A DNA stretch of 6,665 nucleotides from an uncultured Coriobacteriaceae bacterium (GTDB lineage: Bacteria > Actinomycetota > Coriobacteriia > Coriobacteriales > Eggerthellaceae). Made by a program: the position numbers and the translations under genes. The stretch covers positions 1-6,665 of the forward strand of contig CAMORQ010000111.1 of the NCBI GenBank assembly GCA_946623915.1. The letters are read 5' to 3'. Below are positions 1 to 6,208 of the stretch, piece after piece. A model generated the notes under the pieces. It made no database searches. It had not been told where the DNA came from and saw only the letters and a program-made list of their open reading frames with translations. Position 1 is the first letter of the stretch. Every line of letters begins with the position of its first letter.

Positions 1-2
1 TG

Positions 3-1244
3 TTGCCGTCTCCGGCGGTTGCCATCGTGGGCCGTCACAATTCGGGGAAAACGACACTTATCGAGGCAGTGGTCGAATGTTTGTGCGCGCGCGGCCTGGA
101 CGTGGGCACCGTTAAGCATCACAGCCACGCACAATTCGACATCGACGTTCCGGGGAAGGATTCGTATCGCCACCGTGAGGCTGGCGCATCCGAGACCATC
201 ATCGCTTCACCAGGGCAGATGGCGCAGATAACCACGCTTGATCACGAGGTTGAATGCGCCGACTTGGTGGCCAAGATGCCCGGACATGACATCGTGCTGG
301 TGGAGGGCTACCGCAAAAGCGGTTTGCCCACGATCGAAGTGATGCGTTCGGGCAATGCGGCCGACATGCAGGTTGCCCAGGCTTTTCTGGAATGCGCCCA
401 GGCAGGCGATCCGCTCTCGAGCGATTTCGTGCAGCGTTCCCGTTGGTCGGCGGCATACGACCCGACATCCGACCTGGCGGCGAAAATGCCCCATGCGGCA
501 ACGGTAGCGGTCGCCTCTGACATTCCTGCTGCACGTGAGGCGGCGCGCATCTACCAGGTTCCCGTGTTCGACCTCGGCGACATTGCAGGTTTGTGCGATT
601 TCGTGGAAGAGCGCTTCGTTCGTCCCCGGGTGACGGTGGCCATTCAGGCAGGAGGCGAAAGCAGGCGTATGGGGCGCAGCAAGGCGACCGTGCCTTTTGC
701 CGGCCGTCCGCTTATATCACGCATTGTCGAGCGTGTCGCGCCCGCGGCGGACGAAATCGTCATCACCACCAACGAGCCGGAAAACCTGCAGTTCCTCTTC
801 GACGAGTTCCCGCTGCTCTCCCTGCGTTTGGTGCCCGACGTCCTCGATTACCGCGGTGCGCTCCCTGGGTTCCTCACGGCGTTTCAGGAATCGCGCACGC
901 CTTACGTTGCCATCGTGGCGTGCGACATGGTCTTCGTCTCTGCAAGGCTTATCGCTGCCGAATGCGCGGCGCTCTCGCTTTCCCAGGCCGATTGCGTGGT
1001 GCCGGTGAACAAGCACGGCTTCGAACCGTTCCATTCGCTCTACCGCCGCGAGCAGTGCCTTGCCGCGGTGCGGGCGCATGTTGACGCGGGGGACAAGCGC
1101 GCCCAATCCATTCTTCAGGACCTGAACGTGCGGCGTTTCACCCATGCCGAGGTGCTTTCCGCCGAGCCCATGGGCGGCTGTTTCGTCAACGTCAACACGC
1201 CCGAGGAGCTCGCTGCGATCGAGCGGCAGTTCGCGGAGGTCTAA
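3..1244 (+). CDS. mobBA: Bifunctional MobB-MobA fusion: molybdopterin-guanine dinucleotide synthesis
   Basis: This cytoplasmic protein of 413 residues joins two enzymes of molybdenum cofactor maturation. Residues 1 to about 205 are MobB-like: the P-loop is GRHNSGKTT (10-18), followed by KHHSH (38-42) and the family motif PGKDSY (50-55) with REAGA. Residues about 210-413 are MobA, which transfers GMP from GTP to molybdopterin. That half shows QAGGESRRMGRSKA (215-228), ACDM with the likely metal-binding Asp308, and a C-terminal NVNTPEEL. The Leu usual at the start of the AGG motif is Gln, and the Pro usual after CDM is Val; both changes look tolerable. The first possible start here is TTG at 3 with no visible ribosome site, so the true start may be outside the window. 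Fusions of these two genes are known. The product should serve molybdopterin oxidoreductases, none of which is in the window. The function call is firm; the N-terminus is not. Confidence 0.93.
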   Translation: MPSPAVAIVGRHNSGKTTLIEAVVECLCARGLDVGTVKHHSHAQFDIDVPGKDSYRHREAGASETIIASPGQMAQITTLDHEVECADLVAKMPGHDIVLVEGYRKSGLPTIEVMRSGNAADMQVAQAFLECAQAGDPLSSDFVQRSRWSAAYDPTSDLAAKMPHAATVAVASDIPAAREAARIYQVPVFDLGDIAGLCDFVEERFVRPRVTVAIQAGGESRRMGRSKATVPFAGRPLISRIVERVAPAADEIVITTNEPENLQFLFDEFPLLSLRLVPDVLDYRGALPGFLTAFQESRTPYVAIVACDMVFVSARLIAAECAALSLSQADCVVPVNKHGFEPFHSLYRREQCLAAVRAHVDAGDKRAQSILQDLNVRRFTHAEVLSAEPMGGCFVNVNTPEELAAIERQFAEV

Positions 1245-1455
1245 CACCTTTCCGTACCGACGACCGGTTTTCCTTGCGAATGGTTGCATCTTTTGGATGA
1301 GTTGGCCAACAATCAGGCATGCGGGGAAGGTGCGTTGCGTCTGTGCGCGATGGCGTCGGACGCGTCTCTGCGGATTCGAGCGAAACCATGCGTGTGGATA
1401 GTAGTTAGTCTTTCCCTGCTCTCTGCATTTCCAACGACTTCGTTCTATTCGTCTC

Positions 1456-1464
1456 TGGTATACT
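1456..1464 (+). promoter_or_regulatory. Extended -10 promoter of the transporter operon
   Basis: TGGTATACT fits an extended -10 element: TG, one base, then TATACT (5 of 6 to TATAAT). No good -35 hexamer lies 15-18 bases upstream, which is common when the TG extension is present. Transcription would start near 1471, giving a leader of about 84 bases and placing the 18-bp palindrome at the start site. Predicted from sequence only. Confidence 0.6.
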
Positions 1465-1474
1465 CACTTCTGTT

Positions 1475-1492
1475 GCTTTAGTGCACTAAAGC
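1475..1492. promoter_or_regulatory. 18-bp perfect palindrome, probable operator
   Basis: GCTTTAGTGCACTAAAGC is its own reverse complement over all 18 bases. It begins 10 bases after the predicted -10 hexamer, so it covers the expected start site, where a dimeric repressor would block initiation. In RNA it could also form a 7-bp stem with a TGCA loop, but no T-run follows, so a terminator is unlikely. The regulator cannot be named. Nearby lie GCTGCAGC (1493-1500) and a near-palindrome at 1510-1521, which may extend the control region. Confidence 0.6.
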
Positions 1493-1554
1493 GCTGCAGC
1501 AAAGGTGCGGCGCCATGGTGCAACAACAGGTTTATATGAAAGGTGAGGGATACC

Positions 1555-2484
1555 ATGAAGAAGAAGTTCATAACGATTGCCCTGTGCGCTTTGGTTGCAT
1601 GCATGGCTGCTGTCGTGCTGGCTGGATGCGCCGGTTCGTCGGGCTCGTCCGCATCGAGCGCTGCCTCGTCTGCGGATTCCAGTGCTGCTGCTTCGTCTGC
1701 TGCCTCGTCTGCGGATTCCAGCGCCGCTGCCACGTCTGGTGGCTCCAGCGCGGCTGCTTCGGGTTCGTCCGATTTCAGCGGCACGTTCATCGTCGGGTTC
1801 GACCAGGACTACCCGCCCTACGGTTTCGTGGGCGACGATGGGGAGTTCACCGGTTTCGATCTCGAACTTGCACAGGAAGTGTGCACGCGCAACGGGTGGA
1901 CGTTCCAGGCTGAGCCCATCAACTGGGACACCAAGCAAACCCTCGTTGATTCGGGTGCCATCACCTGTATTTGGAACGGCTTCACGATGGAAGGCCGCGA
2001 AGCCGACTACGCGTTTAGCGATCCCTACATGGATAACGGACAGGTAATCATGGTGAAGGCTGACAGCACCGTTTCCAAACTCGCCGACTTGGCGGGTGCA
2101 ACCGTGGGCACGCAGGTCGATTCCGCCGCTCTCGAAGTGCTTGAAGGCGACCAGGCGGACCTCGCCGCCACCTTCGCCGCGCTCGAACAGCGCAGCGATT
2201 ACAATACTGCGGCCCTTGAGCTGGAAAGCGGTGCGCTCGACGCTTTGGCATGCGACCTGTCCATCGCTGCCTATCAGATGTCGTTGAACCCCGGGACGTT
2301 CAAGGTTCTCGACGAGCAGCTGTCTGCCGAGCACTATGCGGTCGGCTTCAAGAAGGGCAACGACGACCTGGCTGCGCAGGTTACGTCCACGCTTTCGGAA
2401 ATGACGGCCGACGGCACGGTGGAAGCGTTGTGCGAGAAGTACGCTGAATACGGCATTTCGTTCGACAACTGGGTCCTCAAGTAG
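1555..2484 (+). CDS. Amino-acid ABC transporter substrate-binding lipoprotein (SBP_bac_3 family)
   Basis: This is the extracytoplasmic receptor of a polar amino-acid importer, 309 residues. A lysine-rich start and hydrophobic segment lead to the lipobox LAGC, with Cys25 as the lipidated residue that anchors the protein to the outer face of the membrane. Residues about 26-72 are a Ser/Ala-rich tether. The binding domain follows with DYPPYGF (85-91), the family signature GFDLELAQEV (from 100), Arg148 before FSDPY, and Asp234 in ACDLS; Arg and Asp in these places normally hold the ligand carboxylate and amino groups. ATG 1555 was chosen over the in-frame GTG 1543 because AGGTGAGG (1541-1548) lies 6 bases upstream of it and because it gives a clean lipoprotein signal. 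It is the first gene of the operon with the permease and ATPase genes. The ligand cannot be read from sequence; glutamine, arginine or cystine types are all possible. Confidence 0.93.
   Translation: MKKKFITIALCALVACMAAVVLAGCAGSSGSSASSAASSADSSAAASSAASSADSSAAATSGGSSAAASGSSDFSGTFIVGFDQDYPPYGFVGDDGEFTGFDLELAQEVCTRNGWTFQAEPINWDTKQTLVDSGAITCIWNGFTMEGREADYAFSDPYMDNGQVIMVKADSTVSKLADLAGATVGTQVDSAALEVLEGDQADLAATFAALEQRSDYNTAALELESGALDALACDLSIAAYQMSLNPGTFKVLDEQLSAEHYAVGFKKGNDDLAAQVTSTLSEMTADGTVEALCEKYAEYGISFDNWVLK
1660..1721 (+). repeat. Direct repeat coding the Ser/Ala tether of the binding protein
   Basis: A 23-base sequence beginning GCTGCCTCGTCTGCGGATTC occurs at 1660-1682 and again, identical, at 1699-1721. 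The offset of 39 bases is exactly 13 codons, so both copies encode AASSADSS in frame. The near-identical DNA points to recent in-frame duplication or slippage in a low-complexity lipoprotein linker. Confidence 0.85.
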
Positions 2485-2503
2485 GCCATAAACGATTGAC
2501 GGC

Positions 2504-2537
2504 AGAGCCGCCCGGCATGTTCGGGTGGCTCTTTTTT
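2504..2537 (+). terminator. Intrinsic terminator inside the transporter operon (expression-ratio attenuator)
   Basis: An 11-bp stem (2504-2514 with 2522-2532, one G.U pair) closes a 7-base loop and runs straight into TTTTT (2533-2537). This is a textbook Rho-independent terminator, 19 bases after the binding-protein stop codon and just before the permease ribosome site at 2540-2544. No promoter was seen between it and the permease, so downstream genes probably depend on read-through. The expected result is more binding protein than membrane complex. Confidence 0.85.
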
Positions 2538-2548
2538 GCGGAGGTACC

Positions 2549-3202
2549 ATGGCATTCGACACGATGATGGGCATGCTGGGCAACGGCTTTGTCGTCACCA
2601 TCGAGCTGTTCTTGATAACCCTGCTGGGGTCGCTTCCCCTGGGGGTATTTGTGGCACTGGGCCGCATGAGTTCGTTTTTGCCTTTGCAGTGGATCATGCG
2701 TTTCTACATTTCCATCATGCGTGGAACGCCGCTCATGCTTCAGATGTTCGCCATCTATTTCGCTCCCTATTACGTGTTCGGCATCGACCTGACGCCCGAC
2801 AGCAAGTGGAACGCAACGATCGTCGCTTTCATCATCAACTACGCCGCCTACTTCGCTGAGATTTACCGCAGCGGTATCCAGTCGATACCGCGCGGGCAGT
2901 ACGAAGCAGCCGATGTGTTGGGATACTCGAAAACGCAGACGTTCATGAAGATCGTTCTGCCGCAGGTGATCAAACGCATACTGCCCGCTATGGGCAACGA
3001 AATTATCACGTTGGTCAAGGACACGTCGCTCGCGTTCGCCATCGGCGTCGCCGAAATGTTCTCCACGGCCAAGGCCCTCGCGGCGCGCGAGGCGAACATG
3101 TTCCCCTACCTGTTGGCCGGTTTGTTCTATTGGCTGTTCAACATGGTGGTCGAAGTTGTCTTGAACCGTGTAGAGAAGAAGCTGGACTACTACCATGACT
3201 GA
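2549..3202 (+). CDS. Amino-acid ABC transporter permease (HisM/GlnP type)
   Basis: This inner-membrane subunit of 217 residues forms the translocation path of the importer, probably as a homodimer because only one permease gene is present. Hydrophobic segments lie at about 14-38, 50-76, 88-106, 160-172 and 186-206. The cytoplasmic EAA loop that docks on the ATPase is clear: EAADVLGYSKTQTF from Glu119, with the conserved Gly125 and LPQ at 137-139. The motif MRGTPLMLQ (57-65) is typical of polar amino-acid permeases. ATG 2549 was chosen because GGAGG (2540-2544) lies 4 bases upstream. An in-frame start at 2525 would lie inside the terminator hairpin and is unlikely. The 3' end overlaps the ATPase start by 8 bases, which suggests translational coupling. 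Confidence 0.94.
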   Translation: MAFDTMMGMLGNGFVVTIELFLITLLGSLPLGVFVALGRMSSFLPLQWIMRFYISIMRGTPLMLQMFAIYFAPYYVFGIDLTPDSKWNATIVAFIINYAAYFAEIYRSGIQSIPRGQYEAADVLGYSKTQTFMKIVLPQVIKRILPAMGNEIITLVKDTSLAFAIGVAEMFSTAKALAAREANMFPYLLAGLFYWLFNMVVEVVLNRVEKKLDYYHD

Positions 3203-3968
3203 TTCGAACAAACCATTGGTCACCATAGAAAACGTCTACAAGAGCTACGGCAGCAACCAGGTGCTGCACGGAGTTTCGCTTTCCGTGTCTCCGGGTGAAG
3301 TCGTGGCCGTCATAGGCCCGTCTGGCGGGGGAAAGTCCACGCTTTTGCGCTGTGCTACGCTGCTTGAGCGGTTCGACTCGGGCACCTTGGCGTACGGCGA
3401 CTTGGATGTGGCCGTCGACCGGGACGGAACGGCGGTGTACGGGAGCAAGGACGTGATCGCCCAGGCCAAGCTGCGGTTCGGTCTGGTGTTCCAGAACTAC
3501 AACCTGTTTCCGCACTACACGGTGTTGAAAAACATCACCGATGCTCCGATTAGCGTGCAGAAGCGCAACCGCGACGAAGTGGAGCAGCAGGCACGGCAGC
3601 TGCTCTCGCGCATGGGTTTGGAAGGCAACGAGGGAAAGGTCCCTTGCGAGTTGTCTGGAGGCCAGCAACAGCGCGTGAGCATCGCGCGTGCGCTCTGCAT
3701 GAACCCCGACATCCTTTACTTCGATGAGCCCACAAGTGCGCTCGATCCCGAGCTTACCCAGGAAGTGCTCAGGGTTATTCGAAGCCTGGCCGAATCTCAT
3801 ATGACGATGGTCATCGTTACGCACGAGATGACATTTGCCCGCGATGTTGCGGATCGCATCGTGTTCCTAGACGGAGGTTCGATTGTCGAAGAGGGGCCGG
3901 CAGACCAAGTGATCAACAATCCCACTCAGCAGCGCACACGAGAGTTTTTGCTGCGCTACGAAGGCTAG
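3195..3968 (+). CDS. Amino-acid ABC transporter ATP-binding protein (GlnQ/HisP type)
   Basis: This cytoplasmic ATPase of 257 residues powers the importer. The motifs are complete and in order: A-loop Tyr18, Walker A GPSGGGKST (41-49), Q-loop Gln100 in VFQNYNLFPH, signature LSGGQQQR (153-160), Walker B ILYFDEP with Glu178 as catalytic base, D-loop SALD, and H-loop His210 in VTHEM. The length and the FQNYNLFPHYTVLKNI stretch fit the polar amino-acid family. Residues about 67-94, between Walker A and the Q-loop, include an acidic stretch and are slightly longer than in the shortest relatives. Translation starts at ATG 3195 inside the permease gene. The upstream ribosome site is weak (an AGAAGAAG-like purine run), consistent with coupling. 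It is the last gene of the operon and is followed by the shared terminator at 4104-4131. Confidence 0.95.
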   Translation: MTDSNKPLVTIENVYKSYGSNQVLHGVSLSVSPGEVVAVIGPSGGGKSTLLRCATLLERFDSGTLAYGDLDVAVDRDGTAVYGSKDVIAQAKLRFGLVFQNYNLFPHYTVLKNITDAPISVQKRNRDEVEQQARQLLSRMGLEGNEGKVPCELSGGQQQRVSIARALCMNPDILYFDEPTSALDPELTQEVLRVIRSLAESHMTMVIVTHEMTFARDVADRIVFLDGGSIVEEGPADQVINNPTQQRTREFLLRYEG

Positions 3969-4103
3969 AATCATGCGGCGGACCAGGGGCGCGGCGCGGC
4001 CAAAGACGCAGCGTGAATCGAGTCCGGGTGGCATGGCGTACAGCGGCTAAGCGGGGGAGGCCCGCCAAGGCAGGGTCTTCGCAAAAGGAAAACGGAAAAA
4101 GAA

Positions 4104-4131
4104 AACGGCCCCAATCGGGGCCGTTGCTTTT
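4104..4131. terminator. Bidirectional intrinsic terminator between the transporter operon and hpf
   Basis: A perfect 9-bp stem, AACGGCCCC (4104-4112) with GGGGCCGTT (4117-4125), has the loop AATC. Rightward it is followed by GC-TTTT-G, a modest T-tract. Leftward the stem runs into several T-runs, because the plus strand has AAAA and AAAAA just before it, so it should be stronger for hpf. The rest of the gap (3969-4103) shows only a 5-bp GCGGG/CCCGC stem at 4051-4065 and no gene. Confidence 0.85.
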
Positions 4132-4159
4132 GTCGGGGCGGGGCGGAACACGAAAAACG

Positions 4160-4726
4160 CTACTGCGCTTGCACCAGCTTTCCGTAGTTGCCCTCCTCGC
4201 GGCGGTAAAGGATGCAGACAGCGCTTGTGTCGCGGTCGGTGTATGCGAAGAAGTCGTGACCGAGAAGGTCGATTTTGACCAGAGCTTCCTCTTCGGTGAG
4301 CGGCTCGAATTCGATTTCCTTGACGCGTACGACTTCGTCGTCGGAGAGGTCTTCCATCAGCGCGTCGAAGTCCAGTTCGCCGGTGTCGACCTCGCGAATG
4401 GTTTCACCTTCTGCGCGCGTCTTGCGATCGACGACCTTCGTCTTGTATTTGCGCATCTGACGAACGACCTTGGCCGATGCAACGTCGATGGCAGCGTACA
4501 TGTCGTCTTCATGCTCTTCGACACGGATGATGTGACCCTTGGTGGATAGCGTGATCTGGCAGGTTGCACGGCGTGCGATCGCCGGGTTCTTTTCGACTTG
4601 CAGCACGACATCTGCGACGAGCGGATCGATGTCGAAGACCTTCACCGCAGAACCTATCTTTTCTTCCGCGTACGCACGGAGCGGATCGGAAACGTTCAGG
4701 TTGCGTCCGGTGACTTGGATGTCCAT
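4160..4726 (-). CDS. hpf: Long-form ribosome hibernation promoting factor
   Basis: The product of 188 residues binds the 30S subunit decoding region and pairs ribosomes into inactive 100S dimers in stationary phase or stress. The N-terminal S30AE domain (about 1-100) starts with MDIQVTGRNLNVSD and contains the family's DDMYAAID stretch (74-81) and a basic end, RQMRKYKTK (89-97). An acidic linker (about 105-128) leads to the C-terminal dimerization domain (about 131-188) with LLGHDFFAYTDRDT (154-167), YRREEGNYG (173-181) and the usual short tail. The length and both domains mark the long form, not the short HPF or YfiA of enterics. The start at 4726 was chosen over an upstream in-frame ATG at 4792 because AGAAAGG (4740-4734) lies 7 bases before it and family proteins begin here. 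It is a single-gene unit with its own promoter and terminator. Confidence 0.96.
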   Translation of the reverse strand: MDIQVTGRNLNVSDPLRAYAEEKIGSAVKVFDIDPLVADVVLQVEKNPAIARRATCQITLSTKGHIIRVEEHEDDMYAAIDVASAKVVRQMRKYKTKVVDRKTRAEGETIREVDTGELDFDALMEDLSDDEVVRVKEIEFEPLTEEEALVKIDLLGHDFFAYTDRDTSAVCILYRREEGNYGKLVQAQ

Positions 4727-4821
4727 TTGATTGCCTTTCTTCCCGGGAATAAAAACAGCTGCGGGCGTTGCGGCGTGCTCTCGGAATTGCATGCGCGCGC
4801 AGCCTTTAGCTGATGGTAATC

Positions 4822-4851
4822 AGTATACCCCATCGTCTGCTCTTATGTGTA
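4822..4851 (-). promoter_or_regulatory. Predicted promoter of hpf
   Basis: On the minus strand TATACT (4827-4822) is a 5-of-6 match to the -10 consensus. TACACA (4851-4846) matches the -35 consensus at 4 of 6 positions, with an 18-base spacer. The leader to the start codon would be about 90 bases. The -10 lies within an interrupted inverted repeat, GATGG (4812-4816) with CCATC (4830-4834), which could be a control site but is short. Confidence 0.55.
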
Positions 4852-4880
4852 GCGAACAGGTAGTAGGGAAGTAACGTGTA

Positions 4881-4923
4881 GGCAAAAAGGTCGAATTGTG
4901 AAGGCGAAAAAATGCTTTTTGCC
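4881..4923 (+). repeat. Inverted repeat in the hpf / NlpC divergent promoter region
   Basis: GGCAAAAAG (4881-4889) and CTTTTTGCC (4915-4923) are perfect 9-base complements separated by 25 bases, followed by GTTTTTG. A second left arm, GGCGAAAAA (4903-4911), could pair with the same right arm with one bulged G, so two exclusive hairpins are possible. It lies just upstream of the predicted NlpC -10, so it may be a DNA-binding site and not a terminator. Its role is unknown. Confidence 0.45.
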
Positions 4924-4928
4924 GTTTT

Positions 4929-4937
4929 TGATAGAAT
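4929..4937 (+). promoter_or_regulatory. Extended -10 promoter of the NlpC/P60 gene
   Basis: TGATAGAAT is TG, one base, then TAGAAT (5 of 6 to TATAAT). No convincing -35 was found at normal spacing, as for the transporter promoter at 1456. The start site would be near 4944, at the edge of the odd palindrome CGGCTT-T-AAGCCG (4944-4956). That palindrome may be an operator or a small 5' hairpin. Alternative TATAAC at 4958-4963 has no -35 at usual spacing. Confidence 0.5.
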
Positions 4938-4987
4938 AAAGCGCGGCTTTAAGCCGTTATAACTTCGAACGAAAGGCTTCATGTCCT

Positions 4988-6208
4988 ATGGTGCAACGCG
5001 CAGCACTCAGACCGAAGCGCAGTTTAATCGCAGCATGTGTCTCCTTCATCCTTGCCGGCGTATTGTTCGCCGCAGTTCCGTCCGCATGGGCGGATCCAGA
5101 CCCTGTCGCTGAAAAGCAGGCCGAAGCCCAAGCGGCCCTCCAGTCGCTCAACACGATGCTCGCCGAGCTCGACGCCGCCAACGAGGCTTATGCTACCGCG
5201 GTTGGCAACCAGGAGCAGGCCAAGAATCTGATGGTGCAGACGCAGGGCAAGATCGAAACCCAGACGGGTCGAATCGCCGACTGCCAGAGCAGGCTAGGCG
5301 AGCGCATTCGCAACATGTATCGTTTGGGCAGCTCGTCGTTCTGGGATGTTATCTTCGGATCGACGACCTTCCTCAGCTTCGCTACGAGTTGGGACATGCT
5401 TACGCATCTCAGTGCTGAAGATGCCGATTTGGTTGCTCAAACGAAGGCCGAGCGCGACAAGCTTTCGCAGCTCGAGGCGATGTACGCAGTGCAGAAGGCC
5501 GAAGCCGACGTCGCCGCTTCCGAAGCGGAGCGCATCCGCGACCAGGCGAACGAGACGGCCAAGAAGATGCAGCAAACATACGACTCGCTGTCCGCCGAAG
5601 CCGAAGAATTGTTGGCCGCGCAGCAGGCGGCGCTTGCCGCCGAGGCCGCTGCTGCGGCTGCGGCGCAGGAAGCGGAAGCCGCGCAGACTGCCGTTGCTAC
5701 CACCTTCGATGGCGGCAATTACACTGATGGTGGCAATTACACCGACGGCGGCGGTAATTACAACTACGAGGAAGCTCAGACGGTTCCCGTTGCCGACATC
5801 ACATCATTTGATGAAAGCACCGGCACCGCCACCTTAGCAGACGGTACGACCACCAAGGTGGTTGGCTACGACACCAACACGGGCAACGCTATCGTCGATT
5901 TGGCTGCTTCTTTCGTTGGCGGCAACTATGGATGGGGCGCTCAGGATCCTGATACGTCCACGTTCGACTGCTCCGGTCTCGTGCAGTACGTCTACGAGCA
6001 GAACGGCATTTCCGTCGGTGGTCACAACGACCGTGCGATTCTGAATGCGGGCACCGTCGTCGAGGAGCCCGAAGCAGGCGATATCCTGTGGTGGGACGGC
6101 CATGTGGCGATCTACGCTGGCGACAACATGATGATTTCTGCCGACAACGAAGAGTACGGCATCACCTATAGAGAAGTCTCCCCCGGCGCTACGTACGTCC
6201 GCTACTAA
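4988..6208 (+). CDS. Secreted coiled-coil NlpC/P60 peptidoglycan hydrolase, PcsB/CwlO-like
   Basis: This is a cell-wall hydrolase of 406 residues, probably a gamma-D-glutamyl-meso-DAP endopeptidase acting outside the membrane. A basic start and hydrophobic core end at SAWA, giving a likely cleavage after Ala35. Residues about 36-235 form a coiled coil with the NMYRLGSSSFWDVIFGS pattern of PcsB/CwlO/EnvC-type proteins, a group whose members are often gated by FtsEX; such gating is only inferred here. An Ala/Glu-rich run (about 213-235) leads to DGGNYT repeats (241-259) as a hinge. The NlpC/P60 domain (about 290-406) shows Cys328 in DCSGL and His372 in GHVAIYAG. The third polar position, usually His 12 residues after the catalytic His, is Ser384. 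GAAAGG (4971-4976) lies 11 bases before ATG 4988, a long spacing. An ATG at 4981 is better spaced but opens another frame. Confidence 0.92.
   Translation: MVQRAALRPKRSLIAACVSFILAGVLFAAVPSAWADPDPVAEKQAEAQAALQSLNTMLAELDAANEAYATAVGNQEQAKNLMVQTQGKIETQTGRIADCQSRLGERIRNMYRLGSSSFWDVIFGSTTFLSFATSWDMLTHLSAEDADLVAQTKAERDKLSQLEAMYAVQKAEADVAASEAERIRDQANETAKKMQQTYDSLSAEAEELLAAQQAALAAEAAAAAAAQEAEAAQTAVATTFDGGNYTDGGNYTDGGGNYNYEEAQTVPVADITSFDESTGTATLADGTTTKVVGYDTNTGNAIVDLAASFVGGNYGWGAQDPDTSTFDCSGLVQYVYEQNGISVGGHNDRAILNAGTVVEEPEAGDILWWDGHVAIYAGDNMMISADNEEYGITYREVSPGATYVRY
5708..5764 (+). repeat. In-frame DGGNYT tandem repeat in the NlpC/P60 hinge
   Basis: Two 18-base units (5708-5725 and 5726-5743, two differences) encode DGGNYT twice, and a third, 21-base unit (5744-5764) encodes DGGGNYN. 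The repeat lies between the Ala-rich end of the coiled coil and the catalytic part. It looks like a flexible or wall-interacting spacer whose copy number could vary between strains. Confidence 0.85.

Larger units (their letters stand above)
1245..1554. other. Intergenic region holding the transporter promoter and operator-like palindrome
   Basis: This 310-base gap separates mobBA from the transporter operon. The right third holds the promoter, the 18-bp palindrome and the ribosome site described separately. The left part holds only short palindromes: GTTGGCCAAC at 1301-1310 and GCGTC-G-GACGC at 1353-1363. A 4-bp stem (1256-1259 with 1265-1268) followed by TTT is too weak to call a terminator for mobBA, so no clear terminator was seen. 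A 65-codon frame from TTG 1284 has no ribosome site and ends inside the palindrome; it is not called. Confidence 0.6.

Noticed and set aside
1256..1271. Terminator after mobBA
   Set aside because: The stem is only 4 bp (ACCG/CGGT) with a short T-run; too weak to support.
717..1289. 190-codon minus-strand frame inside mobBA
   Set aside because: Shadow of a confidently identified gene; no motif and no ribosome site.
1284..1481. 65-codon frame with a hydrophobic C-terminus upstream of the transporter operon
   Set aside because: It begins at TTG without a ribosome site, overlaps the promoter and ends in the operator palindrome.
1480..1521. NtrC-like binding site (GCACTA with TGGTGC words)
   Set aside because: The spacing does not fit, the words partly belong to the 18-bp palindrome, and the promoter is sigma-70-like.
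1486..2697. 403-codon minus-strand frame over the binding-protein gene
   Set aside because: Its low-complexity stretches mirror the Ser/Ala tether and codon use of the real gene; no recognisable domain.
4013..4549. 178-codon plus-strand frame between the ATPase gene and hpf
   Set aside because: It crosses the bidirectional terminator and is mostly antisense to hpf, whose protein is unmistakable.
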